From positions 1 through 9,980 of the forward strand of contig DIDN01000083.1 of NCBI GenBank assembly GCA_002418185.1: DNA of 9,980 nucleotides, read 5' to 3'. This DNA comes from Deltaproteobacteria bacterium UBA5799 (GTDB lineage Bacteria; Desulfobacterota; GWC2-55-46). This document shows, piece after piece, positions 1 through 7,258 of this stretch. The notes beneath the pieces were generated by a model. That model saw nothing but the letters and a program-made list of their open reading frames with translations, was not told the DNA's origin and made no database searches. Both the position numbers and the translations under genes were made by a program. Position 1 is the first letter of the stretch. The number at the start of each line of letters is the position of its first letter.

Positions 1-2
1 CT

Positions 3-95
3 CGCATGGGGGGCGGTGCGGCTCAGAGGGCGGGCGCTTCCGCCCGCCTCTTCCGGGCGGTCCGAACGACCAGCCGTGGAGAGCTGCGCCCGTGA
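3..95 (+). CDS. Possible C-terminal tail of an upstream gene (partial)
   Basis: This frame is open from the window edge to a TGA at 93-95 and would give about 30 residues, rich in Ala, Arg and Gly, ending in SRGELRP. Its third-position GC is about as high as in the overlapping PAS gene frame, so composition does not decide between them. If it is real, the PAS gene probably starts at GTG 76 or GTG 112 rather than GTG 16. No family can be recognised from so short a tail, and it may equally be a shadow frame. Confidence 0.25.
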   Translation, partial: RMGGGAAQRAGASARLFRAVRTTSRGELRP

Positions 96-591
96 GGCGG
101 CAACAAATGAGGTGCTGGACTCGCTCCCGGACCCGGTCATAGAGGTCGACGGCTCTGGCCGGGTCGTATTCGTCAACCGGGCAGCGCTGCTTGCCATGGA
201 ACGCAATGCCGAGGAGGCGTCGGCGAAATGCGCGGAGTTCCTCTCGGCGGCGGCCTCCTCTCTTCCGGGGAAAGGGGGGCAGGACGCATTCGAGGCGCCT
301 CTTCCCATGAAGGACGGGAGCACGCGCTTTTTCGAATTCAAACCCATGAGGCTCGGGAACAACGCGGTATTCATAGGCAGGGACTCTGACGAGAGGAAGC
401 GGCTTCTGGACGAGCTTACCTCGGCCCGCGAGCAGGAGGCCGAGGCCTCTGCAAAGCTCAGAAGGACCATAAGCGACCTCGAGGAGTTCGCTCTCCTGGC
501 CATAAGGAGGGAGCTTAAGATGCAGGAGCTCCGGGAAAGGTTCGTAAGGCTCAAGGAGGAGCATGAGATCAATAAGGAGTTTCCGGGCTGA
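16..591 (+). CDS. PAS-domain protein with C-terminal coiled coil
   Basis: This is a probable signalling accessory protein of up to 191 residues. Counting from GTG 16, residues 31-125 look like one PAS domain: LDSLPDPVIEVDGSGRVVFVN is typical of the first PAS strands, and KDGSTRFFEFKPM of the later ones. Residues 126-187 are a charged heptad-like coiled coil rich in Glu, Lys, Arg and Leu. No kinase, receiver or output domain follows, so it probably dimerises or modulates a partner. The overlapping downstream histidine kinase is the obvious candidate. The start is uncertain: the frame is open to the window edge, residues 1-30 are low-complexity, and GTG 76 and GTG 112 are alternatives. GTG 112 lies just before the PAS domain, with GAGGCGG about 11 nt upstream. 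The 3' end overlaps the kinase gene by 29 bp, which suggests translational coupling. Confidence 0.7.
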   Translation: MRLRGRALPPASSGRSERPAVESCAREAATNEVLDSLPDPVIEVDGSGRVVFVNRAALLAMERNAEEASAKCAEFLSAAASSLPGKGGQDAFEAPLPMKDGSTRFFEFKPMRLGNNAVFIGRDSDERKRLLDELTSAREQEAEASAKLRRTISDLEEFALLAIRRELKMQELRERFVRLKEEHEINKEFPG

Positions 592-1753
592 TGCAGGGGG
601 CGTGCGCGTTGAGCCGGCCTTGCCAGAGGCGATAGCTTCGAGCCCGGTCCCTGCCGCGGTCCTCTTGCCTGACCGCACCATAGCCGAGCCGAGTTGCGGG
701 CTTACGCGGCTTACGGGCTTTTCGCGTAACGAACTCCTCGGCATGCCGCTCTTCAGTCTCCTCGAAAAAGGCCGGGCGCACCCGGAGGCCGGGCGGGCCG
801 GGTCGTGGCTTCTTACGAAAGACGGCGGGAGGGTGCCTGTGACCGCCTATATCCCGGAAGGGCCCCGGATTGCGCTTGCGGCCTTTCTCCCGCTCGAAGG
901 CGAAATGGCGCTCGCCGTGGAGCTTAAGGCCGCAAGGGAACGGCTCGCGGCGCGGGAGAGATATATCGAGGACTTCAGGACCGGGGTCTTCAGGATGATA
1001 ACCGACCTCGACAGGAGCGAGAGCGAGCTCAAGGGCGCGCTCGAGAGGCTCGGAGAGACCAGGATGCAGCTTGTGCAGTCGAGCAAGATGACCGCGCTGG
1101 GCGAGCTCGCGGCAGGGCTCGCCCACGAGGTGAGCCAGCCGCTTACCGTAATAAAGGGCCTGTCGCTCGGGACCCTCCGCTCGCTCCCGCAGGATTCCCC
1201 AAGTTACGAAAAGCTCCACCTCATAGCCGAGGCCGCCAGGAGGATGGAATCGATAGTCAGGCACTTGAGGGCGTTCACCAGGTCCGAGCCCCCCGCCATG
1301 AAGCCGGTCAACCTGAACTCCGTCGCAAGGGACTCCTTCCTCATGCTCCGCGAGATGCTCAGGTCGCATTCCATAGAAACGTCAATAGAGCTCGCCGAGG
1401 TGCCGTCAATATCCGGCGACCCCAACAGGCTCGAGCAGGTCATAATAAACCTCGTCACGAACGCGAAGGACGCCATGCCGAAGGGAGGGGCGCTCAAGAT
1501 ATCGACCGGCACGGTCGACGCCCAGGGCAAAAAGTACGCGCGGCTCACGGTCGAGGACACCGGCGAGGGCGTCCCCGCCGAACTCATCGGCAGGATATTC
1601 GACCCGTTCGTTACGACCAAGGAGGCCGGGAAAGGGACCGGCCTGGGGCTTTCCATAGCGGGCGGGATCATAAAGGAGCACCGGGGCGAGATAAAGGTCG
1701 AGAGCGAACGCGGCAGGGGGACCGCCTTTACCGTCACCATACCGTCCGCATGA
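563..1753 (+). CDS. Soluble PAS-domain sensor histidine kinase
   Basis: This is an ATP-dependent autophosphorylating histidine kinase of 396 residues without membrane segments, so it is cytoplasmic. Residues 17-112 resemble a PAS domain (TGFSRNELLGMPLFSLL, then TKDGGRVPV). Residues 114-175 are a helical linker. The HisKA H-box is ALGELAAGLAHEVSQPLT, with phospho-acceptor His188 followed by Glu. The HATPase domain carries the N-box EQVIINLVTNAKDAM (Asn296, Asn300), G1 EDTGEGVP (Asp332), the F-box FDPF (346-349) and G2 GKGTGLGLS (356-364), so all catalytic motifs are intact. ATG 563 is chosen because AAGGAGGA lies at 553-560, although the 2-nt spacing is short. GTG 602 is the in-frame alternative and lacks a well-placed ribosome site. 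The gene overlaps the PAS protein and begins a tightly spaced run with comF and the heptose adenylyltransferase. No response regulator is adjacent on this strand, so its target is unknown. Confidence 0.92.
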   Translation: MRSIRSFRADAGGVRVEPALPEAIASSPVPAAVLLPDRTIAEPSCGLTRLTGFSRNELLGMPLFSLLEKGRAHPEAGRAGSWLLTKDGGRVPVTAYIPEGPRIALAAFLPLEGEMALAVELKAARERLAARERYIEDFRTGVFRMITDLDRSESELKGALERLGETRMQLVQSSKMTALGELAAGLAHEVSQPLTVIKGLSLGTLRSLPQDSPSYEKLHLIAEAARRMESIVRHLRAFTRSEPPAMKPVNLNSVARDSFLMLREMLRSHSIETSIELAEVPSISGDPNRLEQVIINLVTNAKDAMPKGGALKISTGTVDAQGKKYARLTVEDTGEGVPAELIGRIFDPFVTTKEAGKGTGLGLSIAGGIIKEHRGEIKVESERGRGTAFTVTIPSA

Positions 1754-1795
1754 GAATCATTGAACTCGCGCCCGTGAAATGATAGAAACGCAGGC

Positions 1796-2497
1796 GTGCT
1801 CAACTCCCTCCTGGACATACTGCTCCCCCGCCTGTGCCTCCTCTGCGGGGACGATGCAAGGGACGACGGCTTCTGCCCCGGGTGCGCCGCCCTCTTAAGC
1901 GAAAAACTGATAAGCCCGCCTGTGTGCAGCAGGTGCGGGGAACCGTTCCCGGACTCTGCCGGGCCTGACCGCGAGTGCGGCGCGTGCATATCGAAGGCCC
2001 CGCCGTTCCTCTCGGCCCGGAGCGCTTATTCATACGAAGGCGCCGTGCAGGACGCGGTGCACAGGCTCAAGTACGCCGGAGAGACGGGACTCGCAAAGCC
2101 GCTCGGCAGGCTGCTTTCACGGCTCCCGATGCGGCTTGCGCCGCACAAGGTCGTGCCGGTCCCGCTCCATCCCAAAAGGCTAAGGGAGCGCGGCTTCAAC
2201 CAGTCGCTCCTTATTGCCGGGGCCCTCTGCAACGAGCTCGGACTGCGCCTTGAAGGGGCCGGGCTCGAACGGACGAGAGACACGGAAAAACAGACCGGCC
2301 TCGGCGCAGACGAGAGGAGGAAGAACGTCAGGGCGGCCTTCAGGGTGCGGAAGCCCGGCTCTTTCAAGGGGACGCGCGTGCTCCTCGTAGACGACGTATA
2401 CACGACCGGCGCGACCCTGATGGAGTGCGCCAGGGCGATAGCGGGGGACGGGGCCGAGGTCGTGGCCCTGACCCTTGCGAGGGCAATGAGGGTATGA
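1796..2497 (+). CDS. comF: ComF family phosphoribosyltransferase-like protein
   Basis: This 233-residue protein has the full ComF layout. At the N-terminus is a double zinc-ribbon-like region with four CxxC pairs (Cys14/17, 27/30, 44/47 and 61/64). The type I phosphoribosyltransferase fold follows: PVPLHPKRLRERGFNQS at 121-137 and the PRPP-binding loop VLLVDDVYTTGAT at 195-207. Family members are needed for DNA uptake in competent bacteria (ComFC, GntX), but the gene is also widespread in species not known to be competent, and its substrate is not established. GTG 1796 is the start because an in-frame TGA lies at 1775-1777 and no ATG intervenes; the ribosome site is weak. It follows the kinase gene by 42 bp and precedes the heptose adenylyltransferase by 28 bp, so co-transcription is likely. 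No other competence gene is visible. Confidence 0.9.
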   Translation: MLNSLLDILLPRLCLLCGDDARDDGFCPGCAALLSEKLISPPVCSRCGEPFPDSAGPDRECGACISKAPPFLSARSAYSYEGAVQDAVHRLKYAGETGLAKPLGRLLSRLPMRLAPHKVVPVPLHPKRLRERGFNQSLLIAGALCNELGLRLEGAGLERTRDTEKQTGLGADERRKNVRAAFRVRKPGSFKGTRVLLVDDVYTTGATLMECARAIAGDGAEVVALTLARAMRV

Positions 2498-2500
2498 TAA

Positions 2501-2520
2501 TCTCTTCCGTGGAAGAGAGG
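2501..2520 (+). promoter_or_regulatory. Hairpin over the ribosome site of the adenylyltransferase gene
   Basis: TCTCTTCC (2501-2508) and GGAAGAGA (2511-2518) form a perfect 8-bp inverted repeat around GT in the short gap between comF and the next gene. The right arm contains most of the AGAGAGG that serves as ribosome-binding site for ATG 2526. A folded RNA would hide the site unless ribosomes arriving from comF open it, which would couple the two genes. The role is an inference; the repeat itself is seen directly. Confidence 0.5.
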
Positions 2521-2525
2521 CCGGC

Positions 2526-3032
2526 ATGGGAAAGGTGATAGCCCGCTCAAGGCTCGCAAAGGAGCTTGCAGGAGCGCGCAGGAGGGGTCGAAAGGTCGTA
2601 TTCACGAACGGCTGCTTCGACATACTCCACGCAGGGCACGTAAGGTATCTGAAGAAGGCCAGGTCATTGGGCGACATACTCGTCGTCGGCCTCAATAGCG
2701 ACTCCTCCGTGCGCTCGATAAAGGGCGATAAGCGCCCCATAGTGCCGTGCGGTGAGCGCGCCGAGGTGCTCTCCGCGCTCGAGTGCGTGGATTACGTGGT
2801 CGTCTTCAGCGAACCCACCCCGCTCAAGCTCATCGAGGCCGTGAGGCCAGATGTCCTCGCAAAGGGCGCGGACTGGGCCGCAAAGGACATAGTGGGCGGG
2901 GAAGGCGTGAAGAGCAGCGGCGGAAGGGTCGCGAGGATAGCGCTCTTGCAGGGCAGGTCCACCACCAACATAATAAGAAGGGTGCTCGAGCTGCACCGGG
3001 GGCGGGGCCTCAGGGGTAAGGGCGCCTGTTGA
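2526..3032 (+). CDS. rfaE2: D-glycero-beta-D-manno-heptose 1-phosphate adenylyltransferase
   Basis: This is a cytidylyltransferase-fold enzyme expected to join ATP and heptose 1-phosphate to give ADP-heptose, the precursor of LPS inner core. At 168 residues it corresponds to the C-terminal domain of bifunctional HldE (RfaE), here as a separate protein. FTNGCFDILHAGH (26-38) contains the nucleotide-binding HxGH (His35, His38). VVGLNSD (53-59), KGDKRP (66-71), EPTP (96-99), KGADW (113-117) and RSTTNIIRR (144-152, the ISTT-like motif) all match the family. ATG 2526 has AGAGAGG just upstream. The kinase half (RfaE1) is not in the window and must be encoded elsewhere if the pathway is complete. 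The last 23 bp overlap the response regulator gene on the opposite strand. An HldE-type function is much more likely than a glycerol-3-phosphate cytidylyltransferase, because of the NGCFDILHAGH and KGADW motifs. Confidence 0.92.
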   Translation: MGKVIARSRLAKELAGARRRGRKVVFTNGCFDILHAGHVRYLKKARSLGDILVVGLNSDSSVRSIKGDKRPIVPCGERAEVLSALECVDYVVVFSEPTPLKLIEAVRPDVLAKGADWAAKDIVGGEGVKSSGGRVARIALLQGRSTTNIIRRVLELHRGRGLRGKGAC

Positions 3033-3441
3033 AAGCCAGCCAGTAGCGGCAGGCAGCCCTTATCATCTCGGTATACTCGTCGTAGTTCAACGACTTGACG
3101 AGGTAGCTGTTAGCCCCGAGCCTGTAGGCCGTCTCGATGTCGCGCTTCAGCTCCGATATCGTAAGCATCACGACAGGGACCGTTGAAGTAAGCCTCTCCG
3201 AGCGTATCTTTTCCAGCGCCTCTAAGCCGCTCATCCCCGGCAGCCTTATGTCCATCAGAACGAGCTCGGGCCTCCTGGACGGGTCCCTGCCCCTGTACCT
3301 GCCGGTGCCGAAGAGCCACTCCAGGGCCTCTTCGCCGTTTTTCGCAATCGCCAGTTCCGTCCTTGGCGGGCAGCCCGAGAAGGCGCCCCTGGTAAGCGCG
3401 ACCGATTCGGGGCTGTCCTCGATAAGGAGTATGGTCGCCAT
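3010..3441 (-). CDS. Single-domain response regulator (Rcp1-like receiver)
   Basis: This is a stand-alone receiver of 143 residues without an output domain. The acidic pair is Glu8-Asp9, the phospho-acceptor is Asp64 in LVLMDIRLPGMSG, the switch Thr is Thr94 (VVMLTIS) and the conserved Lys is Lys116 in GANSYLVKS. The body and the tail (YWLAFNRRP) resemble Rcp1-type regulators paired with phytochrome-like kinases. Such proteins often act in phosphorelays or by protein contact. The residue after Lys116 is Ser where the cis-Pro of KP is usual. The start codon overlaps the stop of the kinase gene as TGATG, so the two are translationally coupled and are probably cognate partners. The 3' end overlaps the convergent adenylyltransferase gene. 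Confidence 0.93.
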   Translation of the reverse strand: MATILLIEDSPESVALTRGAFSGCPPRTELAIAKNGEEALEWLFGTGRYRGRDPSRRPELVLMDIRLPGMSGLEALEKIRSERLTSTVPVVMLTISELKRDIETAYRLGANSYLVKSLNYDEYTEMIRAACRYWLAFNRRPYP

Positions 3442-6400
3442 CAGGCATCTCCCTCCTGTAACGTGAAATAGAAGGCGGCCCCCCTGCCCGGCTCGCCTTC
3501 GGCCCAGATAGTGCCGCCGTGCCTCTGGATTATCCTCTGCACGGTAGCCAGGCCTATTCCAGTGCCCGGGAACTCGTCAGAGGGATGGAGCCTCTGGAAA
3601 GGATGGAAGAGCCTGTCCGCCTGCTTCATGTCGAAACCGGCCCCGTTGTCCCTTACGCGGAATACCGTCCACCCGTCCTCATGGCCCGCAACCCCCAGCT
3701 CTATTTTTGGAGCCGGAATTTTGGAAGTGAACTTCCACGCGTTCCCCAGGAGGTTCTCAAGGACCAGCTTCAGGAGCTTCTCGTCCCCCCTGGCCCGGAG
3801 CCCTTCTTCTATGTGGAAAGCGGCGGTCCTCTCGGGCTCGGCCTTTATGAGGTTGCCTGCTATGGACCTTGCAAGGCCGCTCAGGTCCACGCTCCCGTAG
3901 CTTATCTCGGCCCTCATGACGTACGAGAGGTTCAGTAGGTCGTCTATGAGCTCGCCCATCCTCTTGACGGCCCCCCGTATCCTCATGACCTGCTCCTGCC
4001 CGTCCCTGTCCAGCTTCTCCCTCTGCTTTTTTACAAGGAGCATGCTGAAGCCGTCAACGAGCCGGAGCGGCGAGCGGAGGTCGTGCGCCACGGAATAGGT
4101 GAACGTCTCTATCTCCCTGTTGGCCGCGGAAAGGCCCTCCATTGCCCTCTTGAGCTCCGCGGTCCTCTCCTCCACTCTTTTCTCCAACTCGATATTGAGT
4201 TTCCTGACCTCCTCCTCGGCCCTTTTCCTCTCCGTAATGTCGAGAATTATGCCTGTCATGCGGACGGGCCTGCCTTCCTTGTCCCTGAGGCACTCAGCCT
4301 CGGAATGGATTATCCTCTCCTCGCCCCCGGGCCTCAATATCCTGTAATCGATGGAATATGGCTTTGCCCCGTACAGGAGCCCTTCCATGGCCTCTTTCAC
4401 CATTTCGAGGTCGTCCGGATGGACGGCCCCGGTGAAGTCCATGATGCTCTCAAGATCCCCTTTTCTCCTCCCGAATATGCGGTAGACCTCGTCCGAGATG
4501 TACAGCATGTCCGTTGTGACGTCGTGCTCGAAATTGCCGAGGTGGGCGATACGCTGCGCCTCTCTGAGGCTTGCCTCGCTCCTACGGAGCGCATCCTCGG
4601 CGCGCTTAAGGGGCGTTATGTCGGTCACGACCCCGCACATCGCGTACTTCCTGCCGTCCTTGTCCTTGAGCGTGAATTTGGTCGCAATCGCATAATGGAC
4701 GCCGTCCGGAAGCAGTATCTCGTTCTCGACCTGAACCGGAACGTCGGATTCCATGGCCCTCAGGTCGTCCTTGTGCAATTCTTCGGCCACTTCCGGCGGG
4801 AAGATATCGAACACGGTCTTGCCGTAGACGTCCTTCTCCTCGGCCCCCAGATTCGAGAGGAAGATATTGTTCACGTAAATCATCCGGCCTTCCATGTCCT
4901 GCATGAACACCGGGTTCCCCATGTTCTCGAGTATGGCCCGGAGCCTCGCCTCGCTCTCGCGGAGGGCCTCCTCTGCCTTCCTCCTTTCGCTTGTGTCGAT
5001 TAGCCCGGTGATCGAGCCACTGTACTCGCCGCCTTTCATCAAAGGCGCAGCCGCGACAGTCACATAAAGCGCCCCTCCGTCTTTTTTCAGATACTCCGAA
5101 TCGAAGTTCTGTGTTATGCCTTGCCTCCTCCGTTCGAGCCTTTTCCTGGCCCTTTCAGCCTCGGCCCTGTCCATGAACTCGAAGAGCGGCCTTCCCATCA
5201 TATCCTGCACCGTGTATCCGAGCATATCCGCCATCCTCGGGTTCACGTAGATGATGCTGTCATTTTCATCCAACGCGATTATCCCCTCCTGCAGGTTCTC
5301 CATGAGGGTCCTGTACCTCTCCTCGCTCTCCTCCAAAGCCCTTTCGGCCCGCCTGTGCTCGGTTATGTCCTGAACGGAGCCGGACATCTTTACGGCGTTC
5401 CCGTTTTCGTCCACCTCCGCCTCGGCCTCCTCGTGGACTATCCTTTCGGCACCGTCCGTTCGTATTATCCTGTGCTCATGCGAATAATGCTTCCTTTCGC
5501 GGACCGCCTCCATGACCTTCCCGCTAACGAGATCCCTGTCGTCCGGGTGCACGAAGGCCAGGAAACCCTCGAAATCCGGGGCAGGCCCCTTCGGGTCCAC
5601 TCCGAATATCCGGCAAGTCTCTTCGGACCAGACCGCCGTATCCGCCTGGATGTCCCACTCCCACCCTCCCAGCCGCGCTAACCTTTGGGCGTCCGCGAGT
5701 GTTTCGCGCTCTTTCATGAGCTCGTTAGTCCTTGCTTCTATGCTCGCGGCCATCTCGTTAAAGGCCACGGTGAGAGCGCCCATCTCGTCCCTGCCCCTTA
5801 CGGGCACCCTTATCGTGTAGTCCCCTGTCGCCACCGCCATCGCGCCTGTCATGAGTTTCCTGACCTGGGCTATGATTATGTTCAGGAAAAAGAGCACGAG
5901 CGCCCCTATAAACAGCAAGACGACGAATATCAGCAGAATGATATTCTGCTGGAATCTACGGACCGGCTGAAGGACCTCTGCAGTGTCCACCTCGGCAATG
6001 AGGGTCCACCCGAGGGACGGCATGCACATTGACGAGCCGGCTGATTCCAGGCCCCTGTAATCGTGATATATCCCGGTCACCTCCCGGTTTTCCTCAAGGC
6101 AGGCCCTTACCGGGAGCGTGTCCACCCGCTGCCTGAGGGCCGCGCCGGGTATGAACCTCGACTCGGTGAGCATGAGCTTGTCCCTGTTCACCATGTATAT
6201 ATCCATGGTCTCCCAGGGGAGCGGGTTCAGTGAAAGTGCCCCGAGCTCCTTTATGAACTCGCCTGAGAAGAGCTCCCCGAACCTTGAAAGCGCCGTGAAC
6301 CCGGTTATGACCCCGAGGAGCCTGCCCCCGTCTCTTCTGCTGTAAATAGGGGCGGAAAAGGCCAGCTCCGGCGTGTCTTCAACCTCGGTTGCCTCGATTA

Positions 6401-6848
6401 CTGAAAGGCCCTGCCTGCCCTTCAGGAAGAACTCCTCGCCTGAAAAATCCCTGCCCTGAAAGCCCGGGTCGGTTGAGGCCATCACCAATCCGTCCGCGGC
6501 TGTCACCACGCTAAGGCGGTACATGCCCCTTATAAGCGGCAGCTTATAGCGTGCTATGTAATCCGAAAGGGCCTTGCCTGCGCTCTCCCTGTCGGTTATG
6601 TCCTCAAGGGCGCTCACTATGTAGTCGTCTGTCGAGAAGTCCTGTATCCTCGTCTTGCTCATCTCGATATAAAGGAGCACATAGGCCTCCCTCTCGTCCG
6701 CGACCCGCTCGAGTGTGCCGAAAAGCTCTTTTTGAAGCTCGTTCCTTTGCTGGACGAAGAGCGCGGATATGGCTATGAATATGGGGACGAGTATGATGAG
6801 GAACGCTATGAGCACCTTATGTATGAGGGTCAGGCCGGCTTTGGGCAT
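3441..6848 (-). CDS. Membrane sensor histidine kinase: Cache-HAMP-4xPAS-HisKA-HATPase
   Basis: This is a large inner-membrane sensor kinase of 1135 residues. Transmembrane helix 1 spans about 11-33 and helix 2 about 302-327. They flank a periplasmic domain of about 270 residues with Cache-like features (SVVTAADGLVMASTDP, then FSAPIYS). HAMP follows at about 328-380. PAS domains lie near 385-500, 508-623, 633-745 and 757-873; the first and fourth are of PAS_3 type and look like duplicates. A coiled coil (875-912) leads to the HisKA H-box YSVAHDLRSPLR with His922, of the type common in phytochrome-like kinases. The ATPase has N-box ENLLGNAWKF (Asn1032, Asn1036), G1 DNGAG (Asp1067), FHPF (1081-1084) and GTGIGLA (1095-1101). 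ATG 6848 is preceded by GGTGGAG. The probable ligand is an extracellular small molecule sensed by the Cache domain, but its identity cannot be read from sequence. The partner is the overlapping response regulator. Confidence 0.94.
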   Translation of the reverse strand: MPKAGLTLIHKVLIAFLIILVPIFIAISALFVQQRNELQKELFGTLERVADEREAYVLLYIEMSKTRIQDFSTDDYIVSALEDITDRESAGKALSDYIARYKLPLIRGMYRLSVVTAADGLVMASTDPGFQGRDFSGEEFFLKGRQGLSVIEATEVEDTPELAFSAPIYSRRDGGRLLGVITGFTALSRFGELFSGEFIKELGALSLNPLPWETMDIYMVNRDKLMLTESRFIPGAALRQRVDTLPVRACLEENREVTGIYHDYRGLESAGSSMCMPSLGWTLIAEVDTAEVLQPVRRFQQNIILLIFVVLLFIGALVLFFLNIIIAQVRKLMTGAMAVATGDYTIRVPVRGRDEMGALTVAFNEMAASIEARTNELMKERETLADAQRLARLGGWEWDIQADTAVWSEETCRIFGVDPKGPAPDFEGFLAFVHPDDRDLVSGKVMEAVRERKHYSHEHRIIRTDGAERIVHEEAEAEVDENGNAVKMSGSVQDITEHRRAERALEESEERYRTLMENLQEGIIALDENDSIIYVNPRMADMLGYTVQDMMGRPLFEFMDRAEAERARKRLERRRQGITQNFDSEYLKKDGGALYVTVAAAPLMKGGEYSGSITGLIDTSERRKAEEALRESEARLRAILENMGNPVFMQDMEGRMIYVNNIFLSNLGAEEKDVYGKTVFDIFPPEVAEELHKDDLRAMESDVPVQVENEILLPDGVHYAIATKFTLKDKDGRKYAMCGVVTDITPLKRAEDALRRSEASLREAQRIAHLGNFEHDVTTDMLYISDEVYRIFGRRKGDLESIMDFTGAVHPDDLEMVKEAMEGLLYGAKPYSIDYRILRPGGEERIIHSEAECLRDKEGRPVRMTGIILDITERKRAEEEVRKLNIELEKRVEERTAELKRAMEGLSAANREIETFTYSVAHDLRSPLRLVDGFSMLLVKKQREKLDRDGQEQVMRIRGAVKRMGELIDDLLNLSYVMRAEISYGSVDLSGLARSIAGNLIKAEPERTAAFHIEEGLRARGDEKLLKLVLENLLGNAWKFTSKIPAPKIELGVAGHEDGWTVFRVRDNGAGFDMKQADRLFHPFQRLHPSDEFPGTGIGLATVQRIIQRHGGTIWAEGEPGRGAAFYFTLQEGDA

Positions 6849-6893
6849 TTTTCTCCACCCTGAGGGTAATTGAGCGGAAAAGGATATGATTCG

Positions 6894-6921
6894 AGTCTAC
6901 TTTAAGGAGGAGTGTTGTCAA
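6894..6921 (-). promoter_or_regulatory. Candidate sigma-70-type promoter for the membrane sensor kinase
   Basis: On the minus strand a perfect TTGACA (-35, bases 6921-6916) is followed after 16 bp by TAGACT (-10, bases 6899-6894), which matches TATAAT at four of six positions. Transcription would start near 6887, leaving a leader of about 39 nt before ATG 6848. Position and orientation fit the kinase and response regulator operon. One such match can arise by chance, so this remains a candidate. Confidence 0.45.
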
Positions 6922-7165
6922 TGGGGGCCGGTTGGAGGCTTCTGTTACATGGTGTTCAGGATGCATTTCGATGTGGTCCCCGGAAAGCGGGAGGAGGACC
7001 GGAGCAGGGGCGAATGAAAAGGACCGCCATCTTTCTATTTACGGGAGCTTCGCCGTGACAGCACCAAAAAGGGATGAAAAGAAAGGGAGCGAGGCAGACC
7101 CCATCCCTCTCCTTATCTGTGCATCTATTCCGGGTCGGCTGAAAGCCTTCGGACACGATACAGTC
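6922..7165. other. Gene-free stretch without recognisable content
   Basis: I find no convincing gene, RNA or clear repeat here. Short open frames exist on both strands (plus 6932-7225, minus 6956-7189), but neither has a family signature, and both run into the REP-like repeat that follows. A purine-rich segment lies at about 7060-7092. The stretch separates the kinase promoter from the terminators downstream of glnA. Confidence 0.5.
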
Positions 7166-7258
7166 GTCATTGCGAGGGACTTTAGTCACGAAGCAATCTC
7201 ATGTACTTCTGATGAGTCCTGTTGAGATTGCCACGGCGCTAAAGCGCTTCGCAATGAC
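7166..7258. repeat. REP-like imperfect inverted repeat (GTCATTGCGA family)
   Basis: Arms of 36 bp at 7166-7201 and 7223-7258 pair at 28 of 36 positions around a 21-nt loop. The outer ends GTCATTGCGA / TCGCAATGAC and the inner GCAATCTCA / TGAGATTGC are perfect. A smaller dyad, GCGCT-AA-AGCGC, lies in the right arm (7236-7247). Elements with these ends (GTCATTGCGAGG, GAAGCAATCTC) are familiar as dispersed intergenic repeats in many bacterial genomes, usually non-coding. A second small hairpin, CAGACT-GA-AGTCTG, abuts it at 7258-7271. Confidence 0.75.

Noticed and set aside
569..1369. 266-codon minus-strand frame opposite the soluble kinase
   Set aside because: It is Pro/Arg/Gly-rich shadow sequence over an intact PAS-HisKA gene, with no motif of its own.
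1756..1783. ATCATT / AATGAT inverted repeat between the kinase gene and comF
   Set aside because: It is six base pairs with a 16-nt loop and no other signal, compatible with chance.
3024..3054. GCCTG / CAGGC stem at the convergent gene ends as a shared terminator
   Set aside because: The stem is only 5 bp with a loop of over 20 nt, it lies in the response regulator coding sequence, and no T-run follows on either strand.
4083..5003. 306-codon open frame on the plus strand opposite the membrane sensor kinase
   Set aside because: It lies entirely antisense to intact PAS and kinase domains, has no family signature, and is explained by GC-rich codon bias leaving the opposite strand open.
6932..7225. 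Short plus-strand frame (97 codons), and minus-strand 6956-7189 (77 codons), in the gap before the sensor kinase
   Set aside because: Neither has a family signature. Both read into the REP-like repeat, and the minus frame starts inside it.
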